Origin: CAZHAM01 sp964530415
Lineage (GTDB): Bacteria > Patescibacteriota > WWE3 > UBA101185 > UBA10185
DNA: 28,114 nt
Assembly: GCA_964530415.1 (NCBI GenBank)
Contig: CAZHAM010000004.1
Location: 1-28,114 of the forward strand
Direction: 5' to 3'
A program made the position numbers and the translations under genes. This document shows positions 1 through 7,022 of the stretch, in pieces. Numbering within the stretch: the stretch's first letter is position 1; each line of letters starts with the position of its first letter. Under the pieces are notes generated by a model that was given only the letters and a program-made list of their open reading frames with translations, made no database searches and had not been told where the DNA came from.

Positions 1-1
1 G

Positions 2-856
2 CTTTTGGGTTGGGAATGTTTTGAGCCTGTGGATGGCATAAAAATGTACGCATATTTTTTCCCGCTTAAATTTGCGAGTATGATAAAAATCCCAAAACCG
101 AAAAATTTTAATATCGAAGATCTCAAAAAGATTGAGGAGCAAGCAAAAAAAATCAAAGCGTTGTTTATTAAAATTGAGCCCCACCAGTTTCAGGAAACAG
201 ATTTTTTATTGGCAAACGGCTATTCACAAACTAGCATGAGTTACAGCGCGCCGGCCACTTTGTTGATTGATCTTACTAAGTCTGAAGATGAACTTTGGGA
301 GGCTTTGTCAAAGAGTGGAAAATATGGAGTGAGGCGCGCGAGAAGGGAAGGTTCTATTGTAAAAACTTATGTGGCTCCCGACAAAGAAAAAGTTGCGGAA
401 TTTCATAAAATTTATTTAGAAACGGGTAAGAATGGTAAATTTTTTGTCCGAAATATTAACGACTTATCGCATAAAATTGAAGCTTTTTGCAAAAAATCCT
501 ATTTGCTTTTGGGGTATGACGGAAAAAATATTTTAAGCGGGGGAAAGCATTTTATTGCAAACGAGGAAACAGTATTTTATGTTGACGGCGCGACAAGCGA
601 TTACGGCAGGCATAACAGGGTTGGTTTTGATTTAACTTGGAGATCTATCTTGTATTTTAAAAGTCTCGGTTACAAAATTATGGATCTCGAGGGTATGTTT
701 GATGAGCGTTTTTATGAGGAGACAAAAGATTGGAAGGGTTTTACAGAGTTTAAATTAAAATTTGGTGCTGAATCGCTTAGATTTCCTAAACCTTGGGTTA
801 AGTTTTTAAATCCTATTTTCGGTCTTTTGGTTAAAGTGTTTAAGCTAGAAATTTAG
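2..856 (+). CDS. FemAB-like peptidyl/aminoacyl transferase, N-terminus cut by window edge
   Basis: The frame is open to the left edge, so the true start lies outside the window; a TTG at 5 is in frame but has no ribosome site in view. About 284 residues remain, somewhat below the 320-350 usual for FemAB/FemX proteins. The basic stretch K-x-G-K-Y-G-V-R-R-A-R-R-E-G (about residues 105-118) matches the FemAB signature region, and the second half (LLLGYDGKNILSGG, then DGATSDYGRHNRVGFDLTWRS, then LGYKIMDLEGM) matches the second acyltransferase-like (GNAT-fold) repeat of the family. FemAB proteins add amino acids from aminoacyl-tRNA to the peptidoglycan stem peptide at the cytoplasmic membrane; the exact amino acid here cannot be read from sequence. 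It converges with the helicase gene on the opposite strand, 10 bases apart. Family call fairly sure, substrate unknown. Confidence 0.72.
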   Translation, partial: LLGWECFEPVDGIKMYAYFFPLKFASMIKIPKPKNFNIEDLKKIEEQAKKIKALFIKIEPHQFQETDFLLANGYSQTSMSYSAPATLLIDLTKSEDELWEALSKSGKYGVRRARREGSIVKTYVAPDKEKVAEFHKIYLETGKNGKFFVRNINDLSHKIEAFCKKSYLLLGYDGKNILSGGKHFIANEETVFYVDGATSDYGRHNRVGFDLTWRSILYFKSLGYKIMDLEGMFDERFYEETKDWKGFTEFKLKFGAESLRFPKPWVKFLNPIFGLLVKVFKLEI

Positions 857-866
857 CAACCCTCAA

Positions 867-3758
867 TTAAATTCCTTTTTTTGCATAGGGGCATATTTCT
901 CGGTAGTCGCACCATTCGCAGTGTTTACCCGGTGTTGCGGTGAATTCTCCTGATTTTATTTTTGATACTATTTCTACGACTTCCGCTTTTTTTTCATCGA
1001 GTTGAACTTGGGTGCGGGTAGTAGAGATTTTATCTCCCGATTCAACAAAATAATACGTTAGTTTTTTTGGATCCATTTTTAATGCTTCTTTCACACCTAT
1101 TGCATAAAAAGAAACCTGCGCGTCTTTATCAACTTCTTTCTGATTTTTTGGAGTACCTGTTTTATAATCAATAATTTCAACTCCGCCATCGGGCAAAGGG
1201 TCGATTCTGTCGATTTTTCCGTAAAATTTAGTTCCGTTTATATAAACATTAAAACTTTTTTCTAATCCTATTGGTAAAACTTCTGATGATTTGTTTTCTT
1301 CGTAATATCTTTCTAATAATTTCTTTCCGTCATCAAATCTTAGTTTTCTGTGTTTATCGCTTTCGTAGCCAAGAGGCTGCCAATATTTTTCATAAATAGT
1401 TAATAATTCGTCAATGCCTACAGATTCGTTAAACGCGAGTCTTTGATGAAATTCCTTTAATGTATCGTGAATTGTTATTCCAAAACTCAACGCATAACTG
1501 GGTTTAGTCGGAATGCTCAAAATATATTTGTATTTATACTGAAGAGGGCACGTCTGGTACATATCTATTTGCGAGTAGCTTAAAAATTTTGGAACAAAAT
1601 CGTTAATTTTATTTGCGGACGGATCTCTAAATCCTCCTTCAGCGCCAAACAAACCAACTTGTCTATTCTCGTTTTTCATTTCGTCTTGCGACACTTCCAA
1701 AATCGGCAGACCAGTTTCTTCTAAAAATCCGCTTGGGTGTTTGTCTCTTTTTCCACCATAATTATTTGCCAAAGTGAAATACAAATATTTTTTTGCACGT
1801 GTGGCAGCCACATAAAACAATCGCCTTTCTTCCTGAATATGCTCATCTCCCGTCGGCAAAGTTTCTTTAATCAATGAATCGGGGATCATAATAACGTCTT
1901 TTTGATTGCGTGTCGGAAATCTGTCCGAAACAGTATTTACCAAAAAAACAACCGGAAATTCTAAACCCTTTGACGCGTGTACGGTCAATAAATTCACAGT
2001 GTCGATATCCTCAAACTCAGCCTGTGCAGGATTATCACCGGCCTCAATTGTTAAATCAAAGTAATCAACCATGTCAATTAATGTGGGAATCTCTTTTGTT
2101 TCTGAGTGATAGCTAAACTCAAATGATTGGATTTTCTTTAAAAATATATCCAAATTTTTTATGCTCAACTGATTTTCTACAGTTTCCTCACTTGTAAAAG
2201 GCTCCAAATAATTTACCGCTTTCACTAAACTAAACACAAGTTCCGCAGGCGTCATTTTTGTAATATTTTTTTGGGCGGTTTCGATTAGTGCTACTAAAGT
2301 TTGAATTTGTGTATTATCGCTTTTTTTGACCAGTTCCCATAAATCTACTTTTTCAATTCTTGATGACGACAAGAGGGCAGAGATTTCCTCATAGTCTATG
2401 TGTAAGGCTTCGATGTTTAATACTCGGTACAAACTTATCGCGTCTCCGGGATTAATTACAACTCTGGCGCAGGCTAAAACGTCTCTTACCTCATCTCTAT
2501 CGTAAAGTCCGCGATTACCGACCAGTTGATAAGGAACACCATTTCGTCTTAATGCCATTACAAACGCATCTAAATGATTGTTTGCTCTTGCTAAAATTGC
2601 GATGTCTTTAAATGTATACTGCGGTTCAGTTCCCAAAATCTCAAATATTTTCGAAATAACAAAATCCACCTCATCTTCTAAAGTTTCCAGTTTTACAATT
2701 TTTGGTGTTTCTCCTTTTTCGGAAAGTTCGCTGACAAGTTGTTTTGAAATATTAAGTTTTGACTCTAAAGTATCGGGATTATTGTTCTGAATTAATTTAT
2801 AAGCAGGATCCAATATCTTTTGTGTGGATCTGTAGTTTTGGATCAAAGTGACCATTTCGGCTTTGGGATAGTCTTTCATAAAGTCCAAAATGTTTGAAAC
2901 GGCGGCTCCTCTAAATTTATATATTGACTGAGAATCGTCGCCTACAACAATTAAACTTCTGTTTCCCATACTTTCAGGGCAGAGCTTTTTAATCAAAATA
3001 TATTGAGCGTAATTTGTATCCTGAAATTCATCTACCAAAACGTGCTTAAATTGGTTTTGATACTTTTTTAATATATTCGGGCGTGTTTCAAAGAGTTTTA
3101 CTGTCCACAAAATCAAATCTCCAAAATCAAACTTTGAGCCAGCCATTTTTAGCTCCTGGTATTTTTCGTAGATATAAGCCAATTCCTGCCAGCGCTCTTT
3201 TTCTGTTTTCGCATCCTGAATCTCTATGTCTTCGGCCTGAGGAGAATAATTATCGGCAAAGTTTTTTAGTTCCTGAGGGGAAATATTTTCATCCTGCAAA
3301 CGCGAAATAAATTTTAAAATTGCCGAAATAAATTTTGTTGGATTTCCTAAAGGTCTAAAGTATTTAAGATCGAAATCGAAAATATTTTTTCTAAGCAGAA
3401 GCCATTGTTCCGAATAAGGTAAAATTTTGTAACCAGGATCAATGCCGATTTCTAAACCCTCAGCCTTCAAAACTCTGTCGGCAAATGAATGAAATGTATA
3501 AATCCACGGTTCTTCGTAACCTAATGGCATAATGTCACCAACTCTATCAAGCATTTCGCTTGAAGCCTTTTCTGTAAAAGTTAACGCGAGAATTTCGTTT
3601 GGTCCTATTCCTTTATTTTCAATTAATTGTTTTATCCTTTCCGTAATTACCCGCGTTTTTCCTGTTCCTGCTCCGGCTACAACTAAGAGCGGTCCGTTTG
3701 CGTGATTAATCGCTTTTGTTTGATTGTCGTTTAAAAGGGGTTTTCTTTTTTTTGACAT
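867..3758 (-). CDS. UvrD/PcrA-type superfamily 1 helicase fused to RecB/AddB-like PD-(D/E)XK nuclease
   Basis: 963 residues. Helicase motifs appear in order: Walker A GAGTGKT (29-35), Walker B DEFQD (243-247), GDDSQSIYKFRG (273-284), QNYRST (307-312), LLTVHASKGLEFP (about 590-602) and RRLFYVAATRAKK (645-657). The C-terminal third is a nuclease: SYSQIDMYQTCP (728-738), His764, GKIDRID with Asp850, and DYKTG with Asp864 and Lys866. Four cysteines, C737, C947, C950 and C956, are spaced as in AddB/AdnB-type iron-sulfur nucleases, where one cysteine precedes the nuclease core and three follow it. Known relatives unwind DNA 3'-5' and cut it during double-strand-break repair. Here both activities sit on one chain, and no AddA/AddB or RecBCD partner is seen nearby. 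A minus-strand TATAAT (3767-3772) lies 8 bases before the ATG, suggesting a leaderless or near-leaderless message. Confidence 0.93.
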   Translation of the reverse strand: MSKKRKPLLNDNQTKAINHANGPLLVVAGAGTGKTRVITERIKQLIENKGIGPNEILALTFTEKASSEMLDRVGDIMPLGYEEPWIYTFHSFADRVLKAEGLEIGIDPGYKILPYSEQWLLLRKNIFDFDLKYFRPLGNPTKFISAILKFISRLQDENISPQELKNFADNYSPQAEDIEIQDAKTEKERWQELAYIYEKYQELKMAGSKFDFGDLILWTVKLFETRPNILKKYQNQFKHVLVDEFQDTNYAQYILIKKLCPESMGNRSLIVVGDDSQSIYKFRGAAVSNILDFMKDYPKAEMVTLIQNYRSTQKILDPAYKLIQNNNPDTLESKLNISKQLVSELSEKGETPKIVKLETLEDEVDFVISKIFEILGTEPQYTFKDIAILARANNHLDAFVMALRRNGVPYQLVGNRGLYDRDEVRDVLACARVVINPGDAISLYRVLNIEALHIDYEEISALLSSSRIEKVDLWELVKKSDNTQIQTLVALIETAQKNITKMTPAELVFSLVKAVNYLEPFTSEETVENQLSIKNLDIFLKKIQSFEFSYHSETKEIPTLIDMVDYFDLTIEAGDNPAQAEFEDIDTVNLLTVHASKGLEFPVVFLVNTVSDRFPTRNQKDVIMIPDSLIKETLPTGDEHIQEERRLFYVAATRAKKYLYFTLANNYGGKRDKHPSGFLEETGLPILEVSQDEMKNENRQVGLFGAEGGFRDPSANKINDFVPKFLSYSQIDMYQTCPLQYKYKYILSIPTKPSYALSFGITIHDTLKEFHQRLAFNESVGIDELLTIYEKYWQPLGYESDKHRKLRFDDGKKLLERYYEENKSSEVLPIGLEKSFNVYINGTKFYGKIDRIDPLPDGGVEIIDYKTGTPKNQKEVDKDAQVSFYAIGVKEALKMDPKKLTYYFVESGDKISTTRTQVQLDEKKAEVVEIVSKIKSGEFTATPGKHCEWCDYREICPYAKKGI

Positions 3759-3766
3759 GTGGAGGC

Positions 3767-3772
3767 ATTATA
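3767..3772 (-). promoter_or_regulatory. -10 box TATAAT 8 bases before helicase start
   Basis: Perfect TATAAT on the minus strand, with 8 bases (3759-3766) before the ATG of the helicase-nuclease gene. With a usual -10 to start-site distance, transcription would begin at or next to the start codon. No clear -35 was recognised. Confidence 0.6.
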
Positions 3773-3779
3773 ACTTAAG

Positions 3780-3808
3780 TTGCATAGTATGAGCATATAA
3801 CCTATAAT
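3780..3808 (+). promoter_or_regulatory. Promoter for the small membrane protein gene at 3865
   Basis: TTGCAT (3780-3785), a 17-base spacer and a perfect TATAAT (3803-3808). The start codon is 56 bases after the -10, so unlike most genes here this transcript would have a real leader containing a Shine-Dalgarno site. The box overlaps the upstream region of the divergent helicase gene. Confidence 0.55.
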
Positions 3809-3864
3809 ATTTAAGTGATTGTACAGTAAGAAATCAAAGAAAGTCACTCGCCCAATGGAGGTGG

Positions 3865-4260
3865 ATGATGGAAGAAAGATCGGGTTTTCGAATGCTTGTG
3901 TTCTTTTGCTTTACCCTGGCGTTTATCTCATTAATTTTAATGATAAACTTGTGGGTTGCAAAGCCAAGTTTCCTGTCAGTGGAAACATTGGGAAGCGTAT
4001 TTTTTGGTTATCTTTTTCTGGTTGGGCTTGGTGTTTGTATAGCATTTCTGTTAGTGCTTTACTTCGGTAATCCAATCCCAATGTTACGTTACACTTTTTT
4101 CATTGCCGGCAGCATAACAATCTATTTAGAGTTGACCGACATGTATTTAGTCGATTTCGAAAAAATAGATTGGCATATTCTAATCTGGGGAGCGCTATTT
4201 CTAGCCACCGATCTGTTTTTTGTAAGACCTTGGCGTATGCGTCACCCGGAACCGGAATGA
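3865..4260 (+). CDS. Small four-helix membrane protein, unknown function
   Basis: 131 residues from ATG 3865; a second ATG follows at 3868 and has better spacing (6 bases) from the GGAGG at 3857-3861, so either may be used. Four hydrophobic segments are visible at about residues 10-31, 43-67, 75-90 and 103-121, with a basic end (RPWRMRHPEPE), giving a small inner-membrane protein. I recognise no family. It is divergent from the helicase gene and convergent with rmuC. Another frame is also open here (3819-4070) but lacks the ribosome site and looks scrambled. Unlike neighbours with leaderless-looking promoters, it has a leader and a strong Shine-Dalgarno site. Confidence 0.72.
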   Translation: MMEERSGFRMLVFFCFTLAFISLILMINLWVAKPSFLSVETLGSVFFGYLFLVGLGVCIAFLLVLYFGNPIPMLRYTFFIAGSITIYLELTDMYLVDFEKIDWHILIWGALFLATDLFFVRPWRMRHPEPE

Positions 4261-4281
4261 ATGTGTAAAAAACCTGTAAAC

Positions 4282-4334
4282 GTGAATGACCTAAAAACGA
4301 TAAAATATTAATCGAAAAGGGGAGAGTCATTCAC
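4282..4334. repeat. Inverted repeat between convergent genes
   Basis: Nine-base arms GTGAATGAC (4282-4290) and GTCATTCAC (4326-4334) match perfectly, separated by 35 AT-rich bases that hold a nested CGAT/ATCG pair. It fills the 80-base space between the convergent ends of the membrane protein gene (4260) and rmuC (4341). It could stop transcription from both sides, but there is no U-tract after either arm, so this is not a classic intrinsic terminator. Confidence 0.4.
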
Positions 4335-4340
4335 AAGAGT

Positions 4341-5429
4341 TTAATCTTCGAGCAGCTGCATTTGTTCATGTTCTTCGCCTGTACCCAAAGCTTGAATATT
4401 TTCGATTTTGCCAAAAAGTCTAATAAACTTGTTTCTAACGTTTTCCATTGATTTTCCGGCATTTGATAAATGTCTGTCTAAAACACCCAAATCCTCATCA
4501 AATTTTTCAGCTTCAATTTTTAAACCCGATAATAGCTTTAATATTTCACCTGTATGTTTTGCGAGCTCCTGTTGCTGGTATGCAACGAGTAAAACTTTCA
4601 TAAAATAATTTAATGTGTTTGGGGAAGTCATCAAAACACTTTTTTGTTTTGCGTACTCTTCAATTTCGGGGGTGTTTACAATTAATTCGTAATACACATT
4701 TTCAGAAGGAATATACATCAAGGCTTGTTCGGTTGTTCCTTCTCCGGGTAAAATATATTTACTTGAAATTTCTTCAATTCTTTTTTTAACGTCTTTTATA
4801 AATTCCTTTTTGTATCTTTCACGTGTCTCAGGATTCTCGGACGTAAGCATTGCTCTAAAGTTTTCCATCGGAAATTTTGAATCGATAGGAATCAGGCCTT
4901 TATCCGTTTTTATTACCGCATCGCAAACATTACCATCTTTAAACTTGTACTGTGTTTTGTACAAATCATTTGGTAGAGAAGCGGATAAAATTTCATATAA
5001 AAACTGCTCCCCAAGGCCTCCCCTCATTTTTGGTGATTTTAAAACATTGCTCAAATCTTTTATATCTTTTCCAAATTCCTGAATTCCGCCTATTTGTTCG
5101 TGAACTTTTTTAATAACCTCAGAAGCATTGTCTAATCTCTCCCACATTAACTTGGTTTGTTGATTCATTGAAATGCGTTGATTTTTTAATTGTTCTTCTA
5201 TAGAAAATCTCTGATCGTTTAATTGTTTGCCCATCACCTCGGTGTTCTTGTCAGCAGACAACTTTACCTCTTCGCGCATATCTTTTAACCATTCCATCAA
5301 AACCTGATTTTCGCCTCCGCCAAGTTCTTCTTTTAGTTTAGAGAGTTTTGTAGACAAAAAATAAATTACAATGCCTGCAAAAATAACCAGCACTAAAAGT
5401 AGTAGTAAAAAAGTTTGTAGATCAATCAT
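4341..5429 (-). CDS. rmuC: RmuC family DNA recombination protein
   Basis: 362 residues, within the range of RmuC proteins. One membrane helix lies at about residues 7-26, then a long charged coiled-coil-like region (about 27-130), then the conserved core beginning SPKMRGGLGEQFLYEIL (132-148). The nuclease-like element is GNVCDAVIKTDKG followed by PIDSKFPMEN, giving Asp170 and Asp183-Ser-Lys185, as expected for the PD-(D/E)XK fold assigned to the family. RmuC limits rearrangement at inverted repeats in E. coli and in other systems takes part in defence against foreign DNA; its exact substrate is unsettled. It is probably anchored to the membrane with the nuclease in the cytoplasm. A minus-strand TAAAAT at 5436-5441 sits 6 bases before the ATG. 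Confidence 0.9.
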   Translation of the reverse strand: MIDLQTFLLLLLVLVIFAGIVIYFLSTKLSKLKEELGGGENQVLMEWLKDMREEVKLSADKNTEVMGKQLNDQRFSIEEQLKNQRISMNQQTKLMWERLDNASEVIKKVHEQIGGIQEFGKDIKDLSNVLKSPKMRGGLGEQFLYEILSASLPNDLYKTQYKFKDGNVCDAVIKTDKGLIPIDSKFPMENFRAMLTSENPETRERYKKEFIKDVKKRIEEISSKYILPGEGTTEQALMYIPSENVYYELIVNTPEIEEYAKQKSVLMTSPNTLNYFMKVLLVAYQQQELAKHTGEILKLLSGLKIEAEKFDEDLGVLDRHLSNAGKSMENVRNKFIRLFGKIENIQALGTGEEHEQMQLLED

Positions 5430-5435
5430 GCCATT

Positions 5436-5441
5436 ATTTTA
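5436..5441 (-). promoter_or_regulatory. -10-like box TAAAAT 6 bases before rmuC
   Basis: TAAAAT on the minus strand, six bases (5430-5435) before the rmuC ATG. This is the same spacing as the TATAAT boxes at 13440, 15327, 17292 and 18008, supporting a leaderless transcript. Confidence 0.5.
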
Positions 5442-5473
5442 ACAGATACTTTACTGATAAAATACTTGTGTAT

Positions 5474-5842
5474 ATGCCAAAATTTATTTACACAATCACA
5501 TTTGTTTCGGTTTTATTATGGGTTTTAGTTGTTTGGCTCATAAATCACTTTGTTCCCGATAATTTTTTGATAATTTTTATGTTTTTAGGAATAATCTTTT
5601 GCGCTTTAAGCGTTACTCTATCTTTGCCTCTTTACGTTTACTTTCACAATAAGGCCACTTCTCTCACCAATTTAAAATTGATTTATCGAAGAAGTATTAA
5701 GTGGGGAGTATTTTTAGCTATCGGAATAACCGGAACGTTGTTTTTTAAGGCTTTTGATTTAATTAATATCTTCAATTACGGTTTATTTTTACTTTTATAC
5801 GCTTTTTTATTTAGTTGGTTTAAGAGTAGAAACCGGATGTAA
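5474..5842 (+). CDS. Small four-helix membrane protein, unknown function
   Basis: 122 residues from ATG 5474. A GTG two codons upstream at 5468 is possible; TAAAAT (5458-5463) lies 4 bases before the GTG and 10 before the ATG, and there is no Shine-Dalgarno site. Four hydrophobic segments lie at about residues 5-25, 30-57, 75-92 and 98-115, with positive residues between helices 2 and 3 (KLIYRRSIK) and at the C-terminus (KSRNRM). No family recognised. Proteins of this shape are common as uncharacterised small membrane proteins in Patescibacteria. It is divergent from rmuC, sharing a 44-base intergenic space. Confidence 0.7.
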   Translation: MPKFIYTITFVSVLLWVLVVWLINHFVPDNFLIIFMFLGIIFCALSVTLSLPLYVYFHNKATSLTNLKLIYRRSIKWGVFLAIGITGTLFFKAFDLINIFNYGLFLLLYAFLFSWFKSRNRM

Positions 5843-5904
5843 CGCGGGCTCATTTCTGGTAGAATCTTGCGAATACAAGGGGAAGCAATTAATCTCGATT
5901 AGGT

Positions 5905-5909
5905 GGAGG
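5905..5909 (+). promoter_or_regulatory. Shine-Dalgarno site deciding the start at 5915
   Basis: GGAGG five bases before ATG 5915. It rules out the in-frame GTG at 5903, which overlaps the site itself. Confidence 0.75.
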
Positions 5910-5914
5910 TAACA

Positions 5915-6139
5915 ATGGCCAGCGTTAACCTTAAGAGTGCCCTGACAAAGGCAAGGAAACATATCCAAGACAATCCCGACCGCTTCAAGTGCTCGGCTGC
6001 TAATATTGACGCCATGCTTGTGGTAGACCCGCAGTCAAAAGGAGGAGCATCCCGATACCGAATATTTGACAGAACTACGTACACGACAATTCTTACAATA
6101 AATAGCGAAACCGGTGAGATAGTTTTAACCAATGCATAG
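5915..6139 (+). CDS. Small soluble orphan protein, SD-led, relatively GC-rich
   Basis: 74 residues from ATG 5915, fixed by GGAGG at 5905-5909. By hand count 103 of 225 bases are G or C (46%), visibly above its neighbours. The protein starts MASVNLKSALTKARK and has a predicted helical first half, then a possible beta-rich end (RYRIFDRTTYTTILTINSETGE). There is no signal peptide or membrane segment, and I recognise no family. A TAGAAT-like -10 at about 5859-5864 may drive it. It is followed at once by a strong hairpin (6155-6191). The antisense strand is also open over this stretch but lacks a ribosome site. It is probably a real gene because of the start signal and codon pattern; its role is unknown. 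Confidence 0.66.
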   Translation: MASVNLKSALTKARKHIQDNPDRFKCSAANIDAMLVVDPQSKGGASRYRIFDRTTYTTILTINSETGEIVLTNA

Positions 6140-6154
6140 CCGATTTCACCCGCC

Positions 6155-6191
6155 GCCGGGCAGACGTTTGTACTTTAAATGTTTGCCCGGC
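6155..6191. repeat. 15-bp stem hairpin without a U-tract
   Basis: Arms at 6155-6169 and 6177-6191 pair over 15 positions (GCCGGGCA against TGCCCGGC, then a shorter AT part) with two G-U wobbles if read as plus-strand RNA, and a 7-base loop. It starts 15 bases after the stop of the small orphan gene. It is followed by ACCACTAATTC, so it lacks the U-run of an intrinsic terminator. It may protect the 3' end of the message, end transcription by another route, or be a structured element. Confidence 0.6.
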
Positions 6192-6235
6192 ACCACTAAT
6201 TCATACTATATAAATTTGGTGATAACATTAGACAT

Positions 6236-7015
6236 ATGCTTATAGATTCACATTGTCACATCCCGCACCGCCGTTACGAAAAACCCCCAAGCGAAATAGT
6301 ACAGGAGGCAAAGGACAGTGGTGTAGAAAAACTAATAATAGTAGGCACATCTTTGCAGGATAATCAAAAAGTAATGGAAACTGCGGAAACTTTTAAAAAT
6401 GTTTTTTGTTCGCTTGCCATTTATCCACATGATGAGCTTGATTTAAGCTTAAAACAAATCGGACTAGAGTTGCGCGCCCAGCTTCTGGGTTCAAAAAAAA
6501 TTGTAGCGATCGGAGAAATTGGCATTGATATATCCGAGTGGTCTGGAGGCCGAAGTTTAGAAGAACAAACAAAACTTTTCGATTTACAAATGGCCATAGC
6601 TTCAGAGCAAAAACTTCCTGTAATTATTCATAATCGAAACGGTGACGAGCGGGTTATTGAGATGGCAAAAACATATTCTAAAAATAATGTTATCGGTGTC
6701 GCACATTGTTTTTCTCAAGACTGGGAATATGCGCAAAAACTTTTGGATTTAGGCTATTACATTTCGTTTTCAGGTATGGTTACGTATCCGTCACGTGGAG
6801 ATTTGGACGAGATTATCAAAAAAGTTCCAAGCGACAGATACTTGGTAGAAACAGACGCTCCTTATTTGCCACCGCAAGGGCATCGCGGAGAGGTAAATTA
6901 CCCGAAATATGTTAAAATTGTGGCTGAGAAAATAGCGCAGGTTAGAGGAGAAACCTTCGAGAAGGTATCTGAGTCCTCGTATAGCAATACCTGTGCTCTT
7001 TTTGGCCTAAAATAA
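6236..7015 (+). CDS. tatD: TatD family metal-dependent deoxyribonuclease
   Basis: 259 residues, normal for TatD. The metal ligands of the amidohydrolase-type TIM barrel are in place: DSHCH at the N-terminus (His6, His8), GEIGID (Glu94), VIIHNRN (His132), AHCFS (His157) and ETDAPYLPP (Asp207). TatD enzymes are cytoplasmic 3'-5' exonucleases acting on DNA (and RNA) in repair and turnover. ATG 6236 is the first sensible start; a TAACAT box (6223-6228) lies 7 bases before it, and there is no Shine-Dalgarno site. The GT2 gene begins 7 bases after the stop, so the two are probably co-transcribed, although the functions are unrelated. Confidence 0.93.
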   Translation: MLIDSHCHIPHRRYEKPPSEIVQEAKDSGVEKLIIVGTSLQDNQKVMETAETFKNVFCSLAIYPHDELDLSLKQIGLELRAQLLGSKKIVAIGEIGIDISEWSGGRSLEEQTKLFDLQMAIASEQKLPVIIHNRNGDERVIEMAKTYSKNNVIGVAHCFSQDWEYAQKLLDLGYYISFSGMVTYPSRGDLDEIIKKVPSDRYLVETDAPYLPPQGHRGEVNYPKYVKIVAEKIAQVRGETFEKVSESSYSNTCALFGLK

Positions 7016-7022
7016 ACAATTT

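Noticed and set aside
3743..3753. T-rich run resembling a terminator U-tract
   Set aside because: It encodes the Lys/Arg-rich start of the helicase on the minus strand and has no hairpin before it.
3819..4070. Open frame of 83 codons on the plus strand overlapping the small membrane gene
   Set aside because: No ribosome site at its start, and the protein is a frame-shifted shadow of the SD-led membrane protein.
5899..6132. Minus-strand frame of 77 codons antisense to the small gene at 5915
   Set aside because: No ribosome site or promoter on that strand; the plus-strand gene has GGAGG at correct spacing.
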